Source: Phoronis australis | Lineage: Eukaryota > Phoronida > Phoronidae | Reading direction: 5' to 3' | NCBI GenBank assembly: GCA_002633005.1 | Contig: NMRA01000209.1 | Coordinates: 1 to 21,459 of the forward strand | Length of the DNA stretch: 21,459 nt | In this document: in pieces, positions 1 through 10,229 of the stretch | How the letters are laid out: every line of letters starts with the position of its first letter | How positions within the stretch are numbered: position 1 is the stretch's first letter | The notes under the pieces: generated by a model | What the model was told of the DNA's origin: nothing | Databases searched by the model: none | What the model saw: the letters and a program-made list of their open reading frames with translations, nothing else | Program-made: the position numbers and the translations under genes

Positions 1-1853
1 AATAGAGGCTTGTACTCACTCCCCGTCCAAAAACCGGGAACTTTTGCTTTAGTCCACTTGAGCTTGTAAAAGAGGTTTCAGACTTGTTCCTTACTCGAAT
101 GAGGGGGGGATTTTCGGCAAACAATCGCCAGTTCGTTAACATTATTCCATGAGATTCGACTCCTAAAATTACATGCTCCGACAAGCCAAATTAGAATGCC
201 CAGTCTCAACCAATAAACAATCCTGGAAGCAATCATGGGCGCATATCAACGCTTCGCGTTGCTCTTGCTATCTTTCGGACAATCTGGGTAAATTGCAGCC
301 AAATTAGAATGCCCAGTCTCAACCAAAAACGAACTATAAAACCTTCCGAAGCCCTGAAATCCCCTCTAATTCGAGAACAATTTCATAACGGTCAGTTTTC
401 TTAGCAATTTTTGTGATGGAAGTCGTGTTTACAGCCGCCTTTCCCTTCTGAGCTACTGAATGAAACTTACATGTCTAATGAATACCTTGCCAATATCAGA
501 GAAGTTTCGCAAAGCCACGTGAACGTGAATTATCACGCTCGCATATATAATTTCCACGCCATACTTGTACATGCCATTGTTGGCTGTGACGTATTCCGTT
601 AGTGTTCGCGTATTTTACGCGAATACAGGGAGATTCACGTCGCTTTAAACGCAAAATTGTGGCCCCTTTTTATTTCTTATTTGGCAAGACATCGAAATGA
701 TTTTTATTTTTATAGGGTTTTCAATCTTTCTTCGTTGTTTCAGGATAAAGTGAGAGCTATTTTTGTCTATAAATGTCCAGCTGAAGGAAGGCCTTTTTCC
801 AAAATCTTTATTCTGTTGGGGTTCGCTGGATATCATAGAACTGGAATTATAGATTTTGACAGATATGATTTTGTGTTCATAGTTAATTTTATTATGCTTA
901 ATTTAAATGCGTCTATTTATTTTAAACTGCAAATAAATTGCGCATTATAAGAGTTGGTCATTTTTCAAGTGTCGGAGTTTGTAGAAACGACTTTTTTCAC
1001 ATTCAACATATATTCCCTTGCATACCTGTAGCAGATTGGAGTACAGTAAAATACAATACAATTAAACAAAACATATTTCATTCAAAATTCTGTAAAACGT
1101 ACATGTACAGATTGATCTCCCATAGGCTTTCTCAAAGTAAAACATGGTGCAGAGCTGGAACGGGAAAAGTTTGGAATTTTTGTTCATAATAGAATCATGA
1201 GCGATTAGATGGCAAAATATTTCAGAAATATGGATGAAAAGTGTTCGGAAGAACTTTTCAGTGATAACAGCTCCCTGCGCGTATACGCGGGGTATTGGAA
1301 CTTCGAAGTTGGCCTTCCAATCCAAGAGTTCTGTATTTTTCAAAGACTAAAATAATGTTCACTGCATAGACATCTAAAAGTACCTGTCTATGGTCCGCTG
1401 ACTTTCACTTTAGCACGTGCACGCTGAGCGGGCTGACAAGCATTTTTTTCAAATTCTCCCACTACGTTAAGTGTAGAAAATGGTGGCTGAATAAACGAAC
1501 GAGTTATCAACATACGACCCATACCCTACTTCCGTGAATTACATGGCTGATGTTATATAATAAAAAATTATTGGCTTTCACAATCGGTCAATATGTGGGT
1601 TTTCAGATGCCAAAATCTTATAATGTCCTTGGGCTCCGCCACGGTCATCTTCACATTTTTGAGGTCTGAAAACTAAAATTCTGACCAATAGTTGTATAAT
1701 ATTGGACTTAAGAATCACCTTCACGAACTGCGTGCAAGTTAAAGTGGAAAATACGACAGTCTCGAATTTTGTTTTGTCGTAGATTTCCTTGTACATGTAC
1801 CTCTGCTGACGGTGCTTTGAGTAAATGTTTGATGACAACAACTTTGTATTCAG
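1..1853. other. Upstream region, 5' part of the KAP-OTU gene not resolved
   Basis: No coding exon can be supported here, although the KAP-OTU gene must begin upstream of 1854. The stretch holds a 30-bp direct repeat (184-213 and 297-326), a TATA-like TATAAAA at 335-341 followed by short open frames from ATGs at 416, 460 and 471, and a perfect 8-bp inverted repeat (TTCGCGTA/TACGCGAA) just after 600. Short open frames at 657-950 and 938-1189 have no recognisable protein character. The TATA-like site could be a core promoter, but nothing ties it to the gene. Confidence 0.4.
184..326 (+). repeat. 30-bp direct repeat pair
   Basis: The same 30 bases, beginning AGCCAAATTAGAATGCCCAG, occur at 184-213 and 297-326, with repeat starts 113 bp apart. 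No terminal inverted repeats or target duplication are obvious. It may be the remains of a tandem duplication or a dispersed repeat fragment. Confidence 0.8.
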
Positions 1854-2063
1854 AGTGTAGATTCAAAGTGGGATTTAGCCAGCGAAGGACCTTCAAACAA
1901 TACTGACGAACTTGGGTATGACGTCTACGCAAAGGCATTCAAAGATTTGGTACGGGACGAGCGTATTTCAAACGGCACTACGATAGGGGTCTACGGAAGT
2001 TGGGGCGCAGGAAAGACATTCCTACTGAACCGCTTGAGTGAAAAATGCAAGAAGAATAAGAAG
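1854..2063 (+). CDS. KAP NTPase exon with Walker A
   Basis: This internal exon encodes 70 residues in phase 0. It follows the acceptor TTGTATTCAG and is open from 1854, with an in-frame TGA at 1833 showing that coding does not extend upstream unspliced. The central part reads DVYAKAFKDLVRDERISNG and then IGVYGSWGAGKTFLLNRL. GSWGAGKT (1995-2018) is a Walker A P-loop, and the WG before GKT is typical of KAP-family NTPases (Kidins220, NKPD1, bacterial PifA-like proteins). The exon ends AAG|GCAAGT, a textbook non-canonical GC donor. It joins in phase to the next exon, where the remaining KAP motifs lie. A GT donor at 2087 (C|GTAAGG) is also present but would break the phase. No start codon lies in the exon, so at least one upstream exon is missing. 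Confidence 0.88.
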
Positions 2064-3687
2064 GCAAGTGATATCTGCCGAGCTGCGTAAGGTCGCCAAT
2101 TGTTTTAGTTCCACAAATAACCATTACGCCTGTAGGTGCCTCATAGCAGTTTTTTCCACATGCCACCCGCGATGACAGAGGTGTTAATTTATTACCGGTG
2201 CCTTGTCAATTTCTATGGCTACAATCTTTCACATTGCTACTTTTCGTAGCACTGTTGAATGTTGTATTTGTTTAACATGGCTTCTTATTATAAGGTAATG
2301 AACACAACATCATAGCATTTAGTCATTCTCATTGGTTGAAAGTTGGGAAACCCCTTTCAGTTTACCACGTATGGCCACCACCTTTGACTTGGGTAGTTAC
2401 AGTTTATTAAAACCGGCAGTGACCAAAGTAAACAAAATCAAGGGAAGCCCGATCCAGTGGTTTAAGAACAAACAAGTACGGTGCATAAAGGCGTGTGCAA
2501 GTGGTGGCGATGTGGTCGGTTTACTTACGACCAAGACATGCCTACTGATTCCCACACACGGATTTCCGTGTGTCGTTCATCATGTTTCCACAGGGTCACT
2601 TTTCACGATAGGTAGAGCTAGAGCTCTGTCAGAGGGTATTTCCTTTGCCTACATATTGAATTGAACCGGTATTACTCTAGAAATCGTGGATGTCTCTGAA
2701 CGACCTTATAGGTGAATATGGCGAATTCGAATACCCACCCCAGTGGACGTAGCCGCCTTGATTTCTTTCATCTTCAGTACATCTCGACTTTACACAGTTT
2801 TCTGTTCTGAAAGACAACACGATGCTAGGCGTGGACTTCCTCTCAGGGTTATGTACTCTCATGTTACAAATCGATCTTGCATCTCTCCACTGAAAAGTTG
2901 TTCCTGCTTTTTTGTGTTACCGTTGGATGAATTAGTCTTTATTGCAAATAAATTTATCCATAATTCGTTCTTGAAATATCAAAATTGTCCAACTGACAGT
3001 GATTACAACTTGTACATGGTTTATATCCCGAGACTCGTATAGAAATAACTTGCTTGCGCTACCATCTTGATTAAGAAATGCCACATGTTTCTTCATTCAC
3101 GATCATGTTCATTCGATTCACAGTTCCTCCATTTCCGTTTTTCATTATTATGTACATAACTAGCCTATATGTAATATACACGTTATAACGCCGTATGGAA
3201 AATGCCGAGTACTGTATCGCATGAGTGTATTCGCGATAGAGTTTGAGATACGCTGATGTACCTGTACTTAATGACTCGCAGATCTTCCAATGATTACATT
3301 CCATGTACTTTCGCCTAACACTCCTCTAATTGTTAGATAATAGTAACTCTTATTAATTGCATAAGCAAGTGTCAAATTTATAATGATTCCCAACAATGAA
3401 CAACTAGTTATTGTCAGTTTAAACTAATTGCCTACGTGAAGTCCCCACCAACCATCAATTCAATTAATTGCCATTCTCAACCCATAGATGAACGAAACAT
3501 CTGAATTCATGTAATAAGGTGCTCGTCATCACGTGACCGAAGTTTTTGAATGGTGTCGATTTTGAATGAAACAAGAAATCGTTTAAAAACAATCCTACAA
3601 GTTCATGTATAAACTGCATCTTTTACGACCTAAACGCAGGCCACTCTGACTCAGATTATTCACGTCCTAATTACTTTCTGTCAACAG
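2064..3687 (+). other. Intron, GC-AG type
   Basis: The intron starts GCAAGT and ends TTTCTGTCAACAG, phase 0 on both sides. Inside, an open frame of 110 codons (2332-2664) has slightly higher GC than its surroundings but no domain that I recognise. A short hairpin (ACACACGG, loop ATTT, CCGTGTGT; 2554-2573) lies within it. The rest shows nothing beyond AT-rich sequence. Confidence 0.7.
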
Positions 3688-5770
3688 GAATCGCAAGCCT
3701 CAAGCTGTTGCCAAATGAAGACAAAATTGTGCAGGCTTTTCTCGTGTGACGTACCTGTATGTGCCTATTTAACATTGCTTCTGTTCGTGTTACTGCCCGG
3801 TGCAGTCGCAGCTGCCGGAGGTTCGCTTTTTGGATATTGTGACAAAAACAACACAACAGGAAATGCAAGCGCGACAATCTCACAAAAACTTTCATGTGAA
3901 ATATGTGTCATTTCGATTTCCGCCGGAATTGTCGGTATAGTTATCCTAATCGCGTTGGTTATGCGTTGTTATGACGGTGGATGCAAAATGTTTTATGAAT
4001 TTCAAAAAGTCCTGTTACTCGTGTTTTTCAAACGACCATATCATCAACGACGCACCACGGACATCAAATCAACCCCAAGCAACTTAAAAGTGATTGAAGC
4101 TCGTTTCAACGCTTGGGAGTTCGCTGGTTCTGACCTTCTGTGGGCTGGCATTGTTACAAACATTTGTAATGTTGTAGAACAAGAATTCGGTTTCTGGAAA
4201 ACTAGATTGTTCCGTTTCGTTGAAGGCGAAGCCACCGAGGACATTGAGGTTTTCGTTGAAGGCGAAGCCACCGAGGACACTGAGCCTGAAAACAGCGGAG
4301 TCGCAGACAAGTCTTGCTTCAGGTCATGCTGTGGGGGGTATAACCCGGTAACCCAGGAAGAAAACAAGACACCCGGATCACAACCAAATCTTGTGCTGGA
4401 TGAGCGGCAATGCTGTCTAGGGATACCCTATTCCTTTACCATTTTCATGATAATCTTCATATTTATTTTTTCAGTAATGGTAATGTTTAAATTTGCCCAA
4501 ACAACACCCCCAGCCACGCGCGAGCAACTCCTATTTGGCGTAGCGCTTGTGGGATTGGTTACAGCGCTAATACCGATAATTAAAACAACCGCGGGTTTGA
4601 TTATTTCCCTATGCCAATCTGAGGCGGAACGTGTACTGCGGATGAAAAGGCATTTGACTCGTTCAAATTTTGACGTGGAATTAGGATTTATGAACAGAGT
4701 CAAGTTAGAAGTATACTTTCTCAAGGATTTTATTAGATATATGGAGTTCATATACCAAACACATTATCGCTTACTTATAATCATTGACGATCTAGACAGA
4801 GTAGAAAAACACAAAATTCACAAGATTCTGGAAGCAGTTAATATATTGTTCTCCGATAACACTCTGCCCTTCATTTCGTTAGTTGCCATTGATCCACAAA
4901 TTGTCGTGAAAGCTATCGAGCAATCATTCCCCGAAGTGCTGTTGAATGCTAATATTAACGGTCACGAGTATTTAAAGAAAATCATTCACCTGCCTTTTTG
5001 CATCCCTTTGCCTACGGACAAGCGAGTTAAGCAGTATGTTAACGCCTTGGTGAAAACAGAAAAGTCCAGTAATGACGTCCGTAATGACAGTAATGTTGAA
5101 CCTAAACACTTTGAACGTGGAACCGTACATGATATCCAAATGAATGAGCGAAAGGCGGACGGTGATACGCCGTCAAAAAGTGATGAGCAAAGAGAAGTTG
5201 AGAATGCCTCGTTAAGAACAGCGATGGATGGTTTGAGAGAAATGAGTGAATTCCTCGCACCTAACGCGCGAAATATCAAACGTATTCGTAACATACTGAT
5301 GGCAACATTTAAACTTGTGATGAGAGGGGAAAAGATGAGCGACAATGAAATTCACGAGCTGGCGCGATGGGTGCTTTTCACAGAGCAGTGGCCATATAGA
5401 GCGAGTTGGTTGATACATGTATGCGAAAAGAGCGAGTACGATTCGGAGAAACAGCTATTCACGCTATACGAAGAATGCGAGAAAGAATTGGCCAACCCGT
5501 CCGACTGGAAAGCGCTACTTAGCCTTGATCACAATCCAAGGCTGTTCAAATTATTCCTAGAGAGATATGAGTTTAAAATGAGTGACGTGAAAACCTTTTT
5601 GCCATTAACTGTAAACCTTGACTACTCAATCAGGACAATAATAGTGAATGCTGAGTCGGAGAAAACTGCAAAAATGTATCGCGAACAGTTGAAATCGAAG
5701 GAAGTTGGAAAAGCTGGAGAAAATGCAGTGGAAACGAAAACACCAGGATACAACAGAGATACCAATGAAG
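3688..5770 (+). CDS. KAP NTPase core exon: membrane segments, RFNAW, Walker B
   Basis: This large exon of 2083 nt runs from acceptor CAACAG|GAA (phase 0) to donor GAAG|GTACTA (phase 1). In partial-protein numbering it holds a hydrophobic segment at 93-113, a loop with N-glycosylation sequons (NNT, NTT, NAS near 124-131), a second segment at 142-162, and RFNAWEF (about 209-215). RFNAW is followed by a helix reading SDLLWAGIV; both are hallmarks of the KAP family. Next come an acidic loop with a 12-residue tandem duplication, membrane segments at 318-337 and 351-368, Walker B LLIIIDDLDR (432-441), the conserved AIDPQIVVKAIE stretch, and LAPNARNIKRIRNI, which resembles the KAP C-terminal PNxRxxKR element. 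Membrane insertions inside the P-loop domain are known for KAP proteins. A frame extending past 5770 meets a stop at 5824-5826, so splicing at 5770 is preferred. An ATG at 3715 is internal and not the likely start. Confidence 0.92.
4215..4279 (+). repeat. 36-bp in-frame tandem duplication in the KAP acidic loop
   Basis: A 29-nt block beginning TTTCGTTGAAGGCGAAGCCA occurs at 4215-4243 and again, identical, at 4251-4279. The period is 36 nt, so the duplication adds exactly 12 codons (FVEGEATEDIEV-like). It lies between RFNAW and the third membrane segment. The complete nucleotide identity points to recent origin or ongoing length variation. Confidence 0.9.
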
Positions 5771-7762
5771 GTACTATTAAATTAATGTTTATAATTTTTC
5801 AAATCAGAATATTTTGTTGTATCTAACTGCGTCAAACTGTCTAATAGCCGTCTTTCAGTGGTGCAGTTCAGAGGCACGCCATTCTGCAAACCTACATTTC
5901 GTGAGAGACAAAAACATCGCCGAATATCCGTTTAACAGCAAATCACAATGGGGACGACCCAATGTTTCCCCATCAGTAACCGAATATTACCATTGCGTTG
6001 AAAGCGGTCAAAATTGTTTGCTGCACAAATTCAGAGGTCACTTTCGCCATTGTCATCACTGTCGTTACGGCACATATGAAATGATGCTAATGTCTTTCTG
6101 CGTTTCAAGGGCGCGCCCCTATTTTTATGTAAAGACACTCTTAACGCTTAAACTCATGTCGCATTTTGGGAAACTGTCTAGTTCCTTAGAAAACGGTTTT
6201 CCTGTAGCATTTACCCGAAACGTTGTAAATTTACAAGCACTCAACGTATCGATATTTTTGCAAGATTTGTTGTAAGTTTGTATAGTTTAGTACATAAATG
6301 AAATACAAATGCAAAACAATGGTCACTTCAATGTCTCGGATTTTGAGAACCATTTTGATCATAGACAATAGATTTCACCAATGGAGTGCACTGCTTTCCA
6401 AGAGGAAAAACTTTGACAAGGCAATAAATTTTAAAAAATACATTTGCTCATGCTTTTATAAAAAACAAAAATTTACACTCAATGTTAAAAGTAGAATTTT
6501 TAGCAAACAGTTTGATATAAAATCATTAATATCGGTTCAGTTACGGCCATTTAGCAGCTGAAGGTTTATCCTCAAAGTATAAGACACAAGAATTTACCAG
6601 TGAGTGACAAATGTCGTATAACTTCGATATTTAAAAATATTCATTTATACTCCACTTTGTTGTAATAGATATCAAAAGAAAGAAAGTTTAAATTTTGCGC
6701 TATATTTCTTGTTTTCCACTACTTTGCACGTTAATAGATATGAGCTTGTAAAAATCATGAAAAGGGGCAAAATTTTGCTCTTACTGAATTTTGGCCACAT
6801 TGGTTTGCTATGTACATGTATTGTAGACGTAGTTAGATGAGAAACTACTACATGTAGGTCGATCCAAAATTCCTACAAAATCTCAAAATTCAAACTAAAT
6901 TTCACCCTAAACGACTGCAAATTCAACCAGATGAAAAGCTTTATCCAATTGACTCAACCTTTTTCTTGGACCAAAAGTCTCGATTTTCGTGTTCAACTGT
7001 AGCAGTATTCGGGCCCATCAACAGACAGCTTGTCAGGTCAGTTCTGGAGTGTTTCGTTGCGAAAATCCGACTTGTGTGGCTAGCATACGCAATTTAGTTT
7101 GCATAAAATACAGAAAGTTAATTTCAAACACAAAAATTTTTCCTCGAAATGCGCAAAATAAAAACGAAAGTTTACCTTCGCTCCTACATGAAACCAAGAG
7201 AACGGAAGTTATGAATCCTCCTCACGTAGATCGCGTTAGACCGCGAGATATGACGGAGTCGCGAATCTTTTAACGATTATCTATGGTTTGATGTTCGTCA
7301 TTCAGTGGGAGAAACTGGTTCTCGAAATGCGTGACCCTTTAAGTGACCATTACCCAAATCGCACACACTCGTTTAACAGTTCAGTCTCTCTGGAATAGTG
7401 AGCAATCAAATTTGTTTTAAAATCTTTGAAATTGCGTGTGAACAAAACTCATATACTACATATGAACTTATGGTTGCTGAATGTTTCGGGGGTAAAACTT
7501 GCCCGCCTGGAAACAGTAAGCATATGATGTCAAAGTTGGTGTACCATCTGTCAATCCAGCCCATTTCCTTTTCTCGTTACATAACGCTTTGTTACTTTTC
7601 AAACACTTCTCATTGCGTTCACATTAATGGATGACACCCTACATCAGTTGGACAGGTTTTTCTCTACTCACTTCTTAACAGCTTTTTATTTCATGATTTT
7701 TATGTATTAAAATCGTTTATTCGTTTTTCTTCATATCTGTGACGTGTTCCTTTCCTTTCCAG
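5771..7762 (+). other. Intron between KAP and OTU exons
   Basis: The intron has donor GTACTA and acceptor TTTCCTTTCCAG, phase 1 on both sides. Besides a possible cassette mini-exon (5859-5900) it holds only AT-rich sequence. Open frames at 5814-6275 (153 codons), 6298-6561, 6989-7273 and 7398-7634 lack recognisable domains. Confidence 0.65.
5859..5900 (+). CDS. Possible 42-nt cassette exon (phase 1-1)
   Basis: After an 88-bp candidate intron ending CTAATAGCCGTCTTTCAG there is a 42-nt stretch followed by a good donor, GTGAGA. It enters and leaves in phase 1, so it could be included between the KAP and OTU exons without changing frame, adding 14 residues (core VQFRGTPFCKPTF). If the donor is not used, the frame runs to a TAA about 25 codons in and would give an isoform lacking the OTU domain. 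The evidence is only splice consensus and phase, so chance is a real alternative. Confidence 0.3.
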
Positions 7763-7938
7763 CGCCACGTGAACGACTCGAGAAAAACGTCGAAGCCAGT
7801 GGCATGACGTCTCGCCGTCAAACGCCACGTGATGGCAATTGCTTCTTCCATGCCATGGTAGCTCAGTGTCAGCGAACGAAAACTCACCCTTGTATCACAC
7901 ATAAAGAACTTCGACAAAGAACCGTTGCCTATATGACT
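7763..7938 (+). CDS. OTU protease exon with catalytic Cys
   Basis: The exon runs from acceptor TTTCCTTTCCAG (phase 1) to donor ACT|GTAAGT (phase 0), encoding partial-protein residues 765-823. PRDGNCFFHAM (786-796) is the signature catalytic block of OTU-family cysteine proteases: Asp, Gly, Asn and the nucleophile Cys791 (codon 7840-7842), then the aromatic and His-Ala start of the helix. It is preceded by a helix-like ERLEKNVEASGM and followed by THKELRQRTVAYM, both at the places where OTU folds have their flanking helices. Known OTU enzymes remove ubiquitin or polyubiquitin chains from proteins. The exon is in the orientation and phase to continue the KAP reading frame. Confidence 0.87.
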
Positions 7939-8309
7939 GTAAGTGTTTTGAAAGTAATCAGGATCCATGTCAATTGTATCGCCTCCGACATGGAATGTTC
8001 TAAATACATCAATTTCATAAATTAATTCCATAGCCAATGATCAATGATTCAGGACAATGTGGTTATAAACGCTAGAAAAATTCTTTCGGTATTATTTGAA
8101 GCAAACAGATCGCGTATGGGTACCGCACTGTTGCTCAGAATGGTTTGTTGTCACTTTTATGCTCCTGCATATTAATTTGTGGACTCATTATGCCGTCTTC
8201 CTCGTCCCTCTGGTGTGCAGCATCCAGGGTCCTCTGCTCTATTTCCAAAACCTTTTGATATATGTACATGAAATTTTGTGCATTTTTCTTTTATGAATGG
8301 GACGGCATG

Positions 8310-8930
8310 AGCGGATCCGACCACTGGTGTGCCCCTTTGTGGCAATTTTAGTTTTTAAGATTCCCTCTGTATCTTCAAAGGTCCTCAACATATTTTCATA
8401 AAATTTGGCAGATAGGCTTTTATTGGTGATATGACGCTATCCTTCCTGTTTTCGAATGAATTCAAGGTATTTTGCGTCACCCAGTGGCCATTTTGTTTTC
8501 GAATCTGTTTTTTTGGCGTCCGCACCTCTGTCAACCAAACCACTCTGAGCATGATTATGAAAATTGGAATATATGGTCCTACTAACAATTTTAAGACGAT
8601 TTCGACTACAATGGCGCCTTTGGTGGCAGTTTTGGTTTGTTTTTGCACTCCTGGCTGTATCTCCTAAACCCTCGGCAGGATCTTTGTTAAATTCAGAATA
8701 TGTATTTACATGAAGCTGACAAGGGACCGCCACAGCTTTGAAACGGATGCGACGAACGCGGTGTCCGCTAATGGCAATTTCCTTTTTTTCCGTTTTCTTC
8801 TGTTTCTTTGAAATTTCTTGACAGATTTTTGTGATATTTGGTAATTGGGTTTCTATTAAAGAAATGGTATCAAGACCAACTTTTAGGGTGATTCGACGTA
8901 TGTTGCTTCCAGTGGCCATTTTTTACTGTT
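8310..8930. repeat. Diverged ~143-bp tandem repeat, block 1
   Basis: The anchor GTGGCAATTTT/GTGGCCATTTT recurs at about 8339, 8484, 8623, 8770 and 8912, spacings of 139-148 bp. Other shared words sit at constant offsets, such as GCTGTATCTCCTAAACCCTC and AAAATTTGGCA. Two monomer types seem to exist: one preceded by GTATTTTGCGTCACCC, the other by CGACTACTGGTGTGCCCC-like sequence. Confidence 0.8.
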
Positions 8931-9810
8931 TTCTAGTCTATTTCTGAAGTCCGCTCTAGATTGTTCTAAAAACCCCTCGACCCCCTCGATCGAGTCTACA
9001 CAAGCTCGACTCCATCTGAACATACATGTAGACCAAGCGTTGACCTACAGGACCAACGAGTCGGGCCGTGTGCTCGGCTGGCTTTTTCCCCTTCACTTTT
9101 TGGAATTAAGAGAGTGTTCGGCAAGTTACAAAGCCAAAAAGAGAAAAAACATCGCCACCAATTTAGATCTAAGACCTACCAACGTTACAAATGTTGTTTC
9201 CAGCAGAGCGTAATCGTCTCGTCTTCTCTTCAGTACATGACAGGTTTAAGCTTTTTGGGAGAGTACCGAAGATTAATTTCTGCGGTAAATACAGCTGGAA
9301 AAAAACAAATTTGTTAACTAAAATAAATATTTCAACGTTATGTGGAGTATAATGTAAACGAGTGTACAGCAGAAAGCAAGTTATAAAAATGTGAAATTAT
9401 GTGCATTCACATTAACGTACTCTCTCCCCAAGTTTAGTGGAGCTGGGTCATTGGTAGCCGCTTGTGGAACTATTTCCATGTCGACAATAGCGCGCTCACA
9501 ATTGCTATTTCAGATCACGTTCTCACGACACTTTCTGTTTTTAACCACCTGACTTGAGCCAGAGCAGATTCAAGTGCGGGGTGTCTTACGACAGTCATTC
9601 AGCGACGAAATGTGCTTATGAAATGTGTAAAAAGCGCGAAGATAAATCTATTGCCGCATGTCGTGGGTAGAGGGTGTTGTGAATAGTGGGTCGTTAGGGT
9701 TGGGGGCTGAGGGGTCGTGGGCCGACGGGGTGTGGGGGTCGAGGGGTTTTGGAACAATCTGTCCGCCCCTCTATCAACCAAACCAATCTCAGAGTGATTT
9801 TAAAAACTGG
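8519..9810. repeat. 50-bp dispersed repeat pair
   Basis: A block starting GTCCGCACCTCTGTCAACCA at 8519-8568 recurs in diverged form at 9761-9810 (about 80 percent alike by eye). It suggests that the repeat family of block 1 reaches across the interval to block 2, with foreign or decayed sequence in between. Confidence 0.6.
9664..9750 (+). other. G-rich tract with quadruplex potential
   Basis: The plus strand has at least nine runs of three to five G in under 90 bp, with short loops such as TT, CTGA, TCGT, TGT and TCGA. This is a strong match to the G-quadruplex pattern and stands out in an AT-rich intron. It lies on the sense strand, so the pre-mRNA could also fold. A role is not shown. Confidence 0.65.
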
Positions 9811-10229
9811 CACCGACTCTCGTGGGACACATTGACAGTATGCGTCGGCTTTTTGGGAAGCTTTTTGTGCTTTGACCGCAAATTTGTTGGGAACTCACTA
9901 GAGCAGGACACCGTAAATGGTATCAAAAGAAAGAACAACTATTCATGGTTTGTTGTTGAACCTCTAATTTATGTATTGAGTTTTGTACTGGATAAAGACC
10001 GCTGAAGTGAAGCACCTGTGGAATACATGTATCTAGACCCAAGTGTCACACCTTGTAGTACATATAATTGTGACGGGACGCTCGTAACTATGCTTATTGT
10101 TATTCTTACTTAGTTGCAAATGTTCAGTTATTCTTATGCTAATGTCTTTGTTGCGTCTCAGTGCACATAATGTAATGGAGACGATCAAAAGCTAAGATTG
10201 CCTGTGGGCTGATGATGATTTCCGGACCA

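Noticed and set aside
657-752. Possible upstream KAP exon ending AAA|GTGAGA
   Set aside because: The donor and phase would fit, but the frame has no ATG before the upstream stop at 600-602, no convincing acceptor, and a low-complexity hydrophobic translation.
2087-2092. GT donor GTAAGG as the end of the Walker A exon
   Set aside because: Its phase does not match the next exon, whereas the GC donor at 2064 does.
3715-5826. A single-exon gene starting at ATG 3715
   Set aside because: It would lack Walker A, which is present on the in-phase exon 1854-2063. The frame is also open upstream of the ATG to a good acceptor at 3687.
5814-6275. 153-codon plus-strand open frame after the KAP exon
   Set aside because: It has no domain or conserved motif and its composition is like translated AT-rich intron. 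The KAP frame is better explained by splicing at 5770.
8437-8919. 160-codon minus-strand open frame
   Set aside because: It runs straight through three monomers of the ~143-bp repeat, so its length comes from the repeat, not from a gene.
9599-9781. Minus-strand Pro/Thr-rich open frame
   Set aside because: It is the complement of the G-rich tract; the peptide is low complexity (PTPRRPTTPQPP) and reflects base composition.
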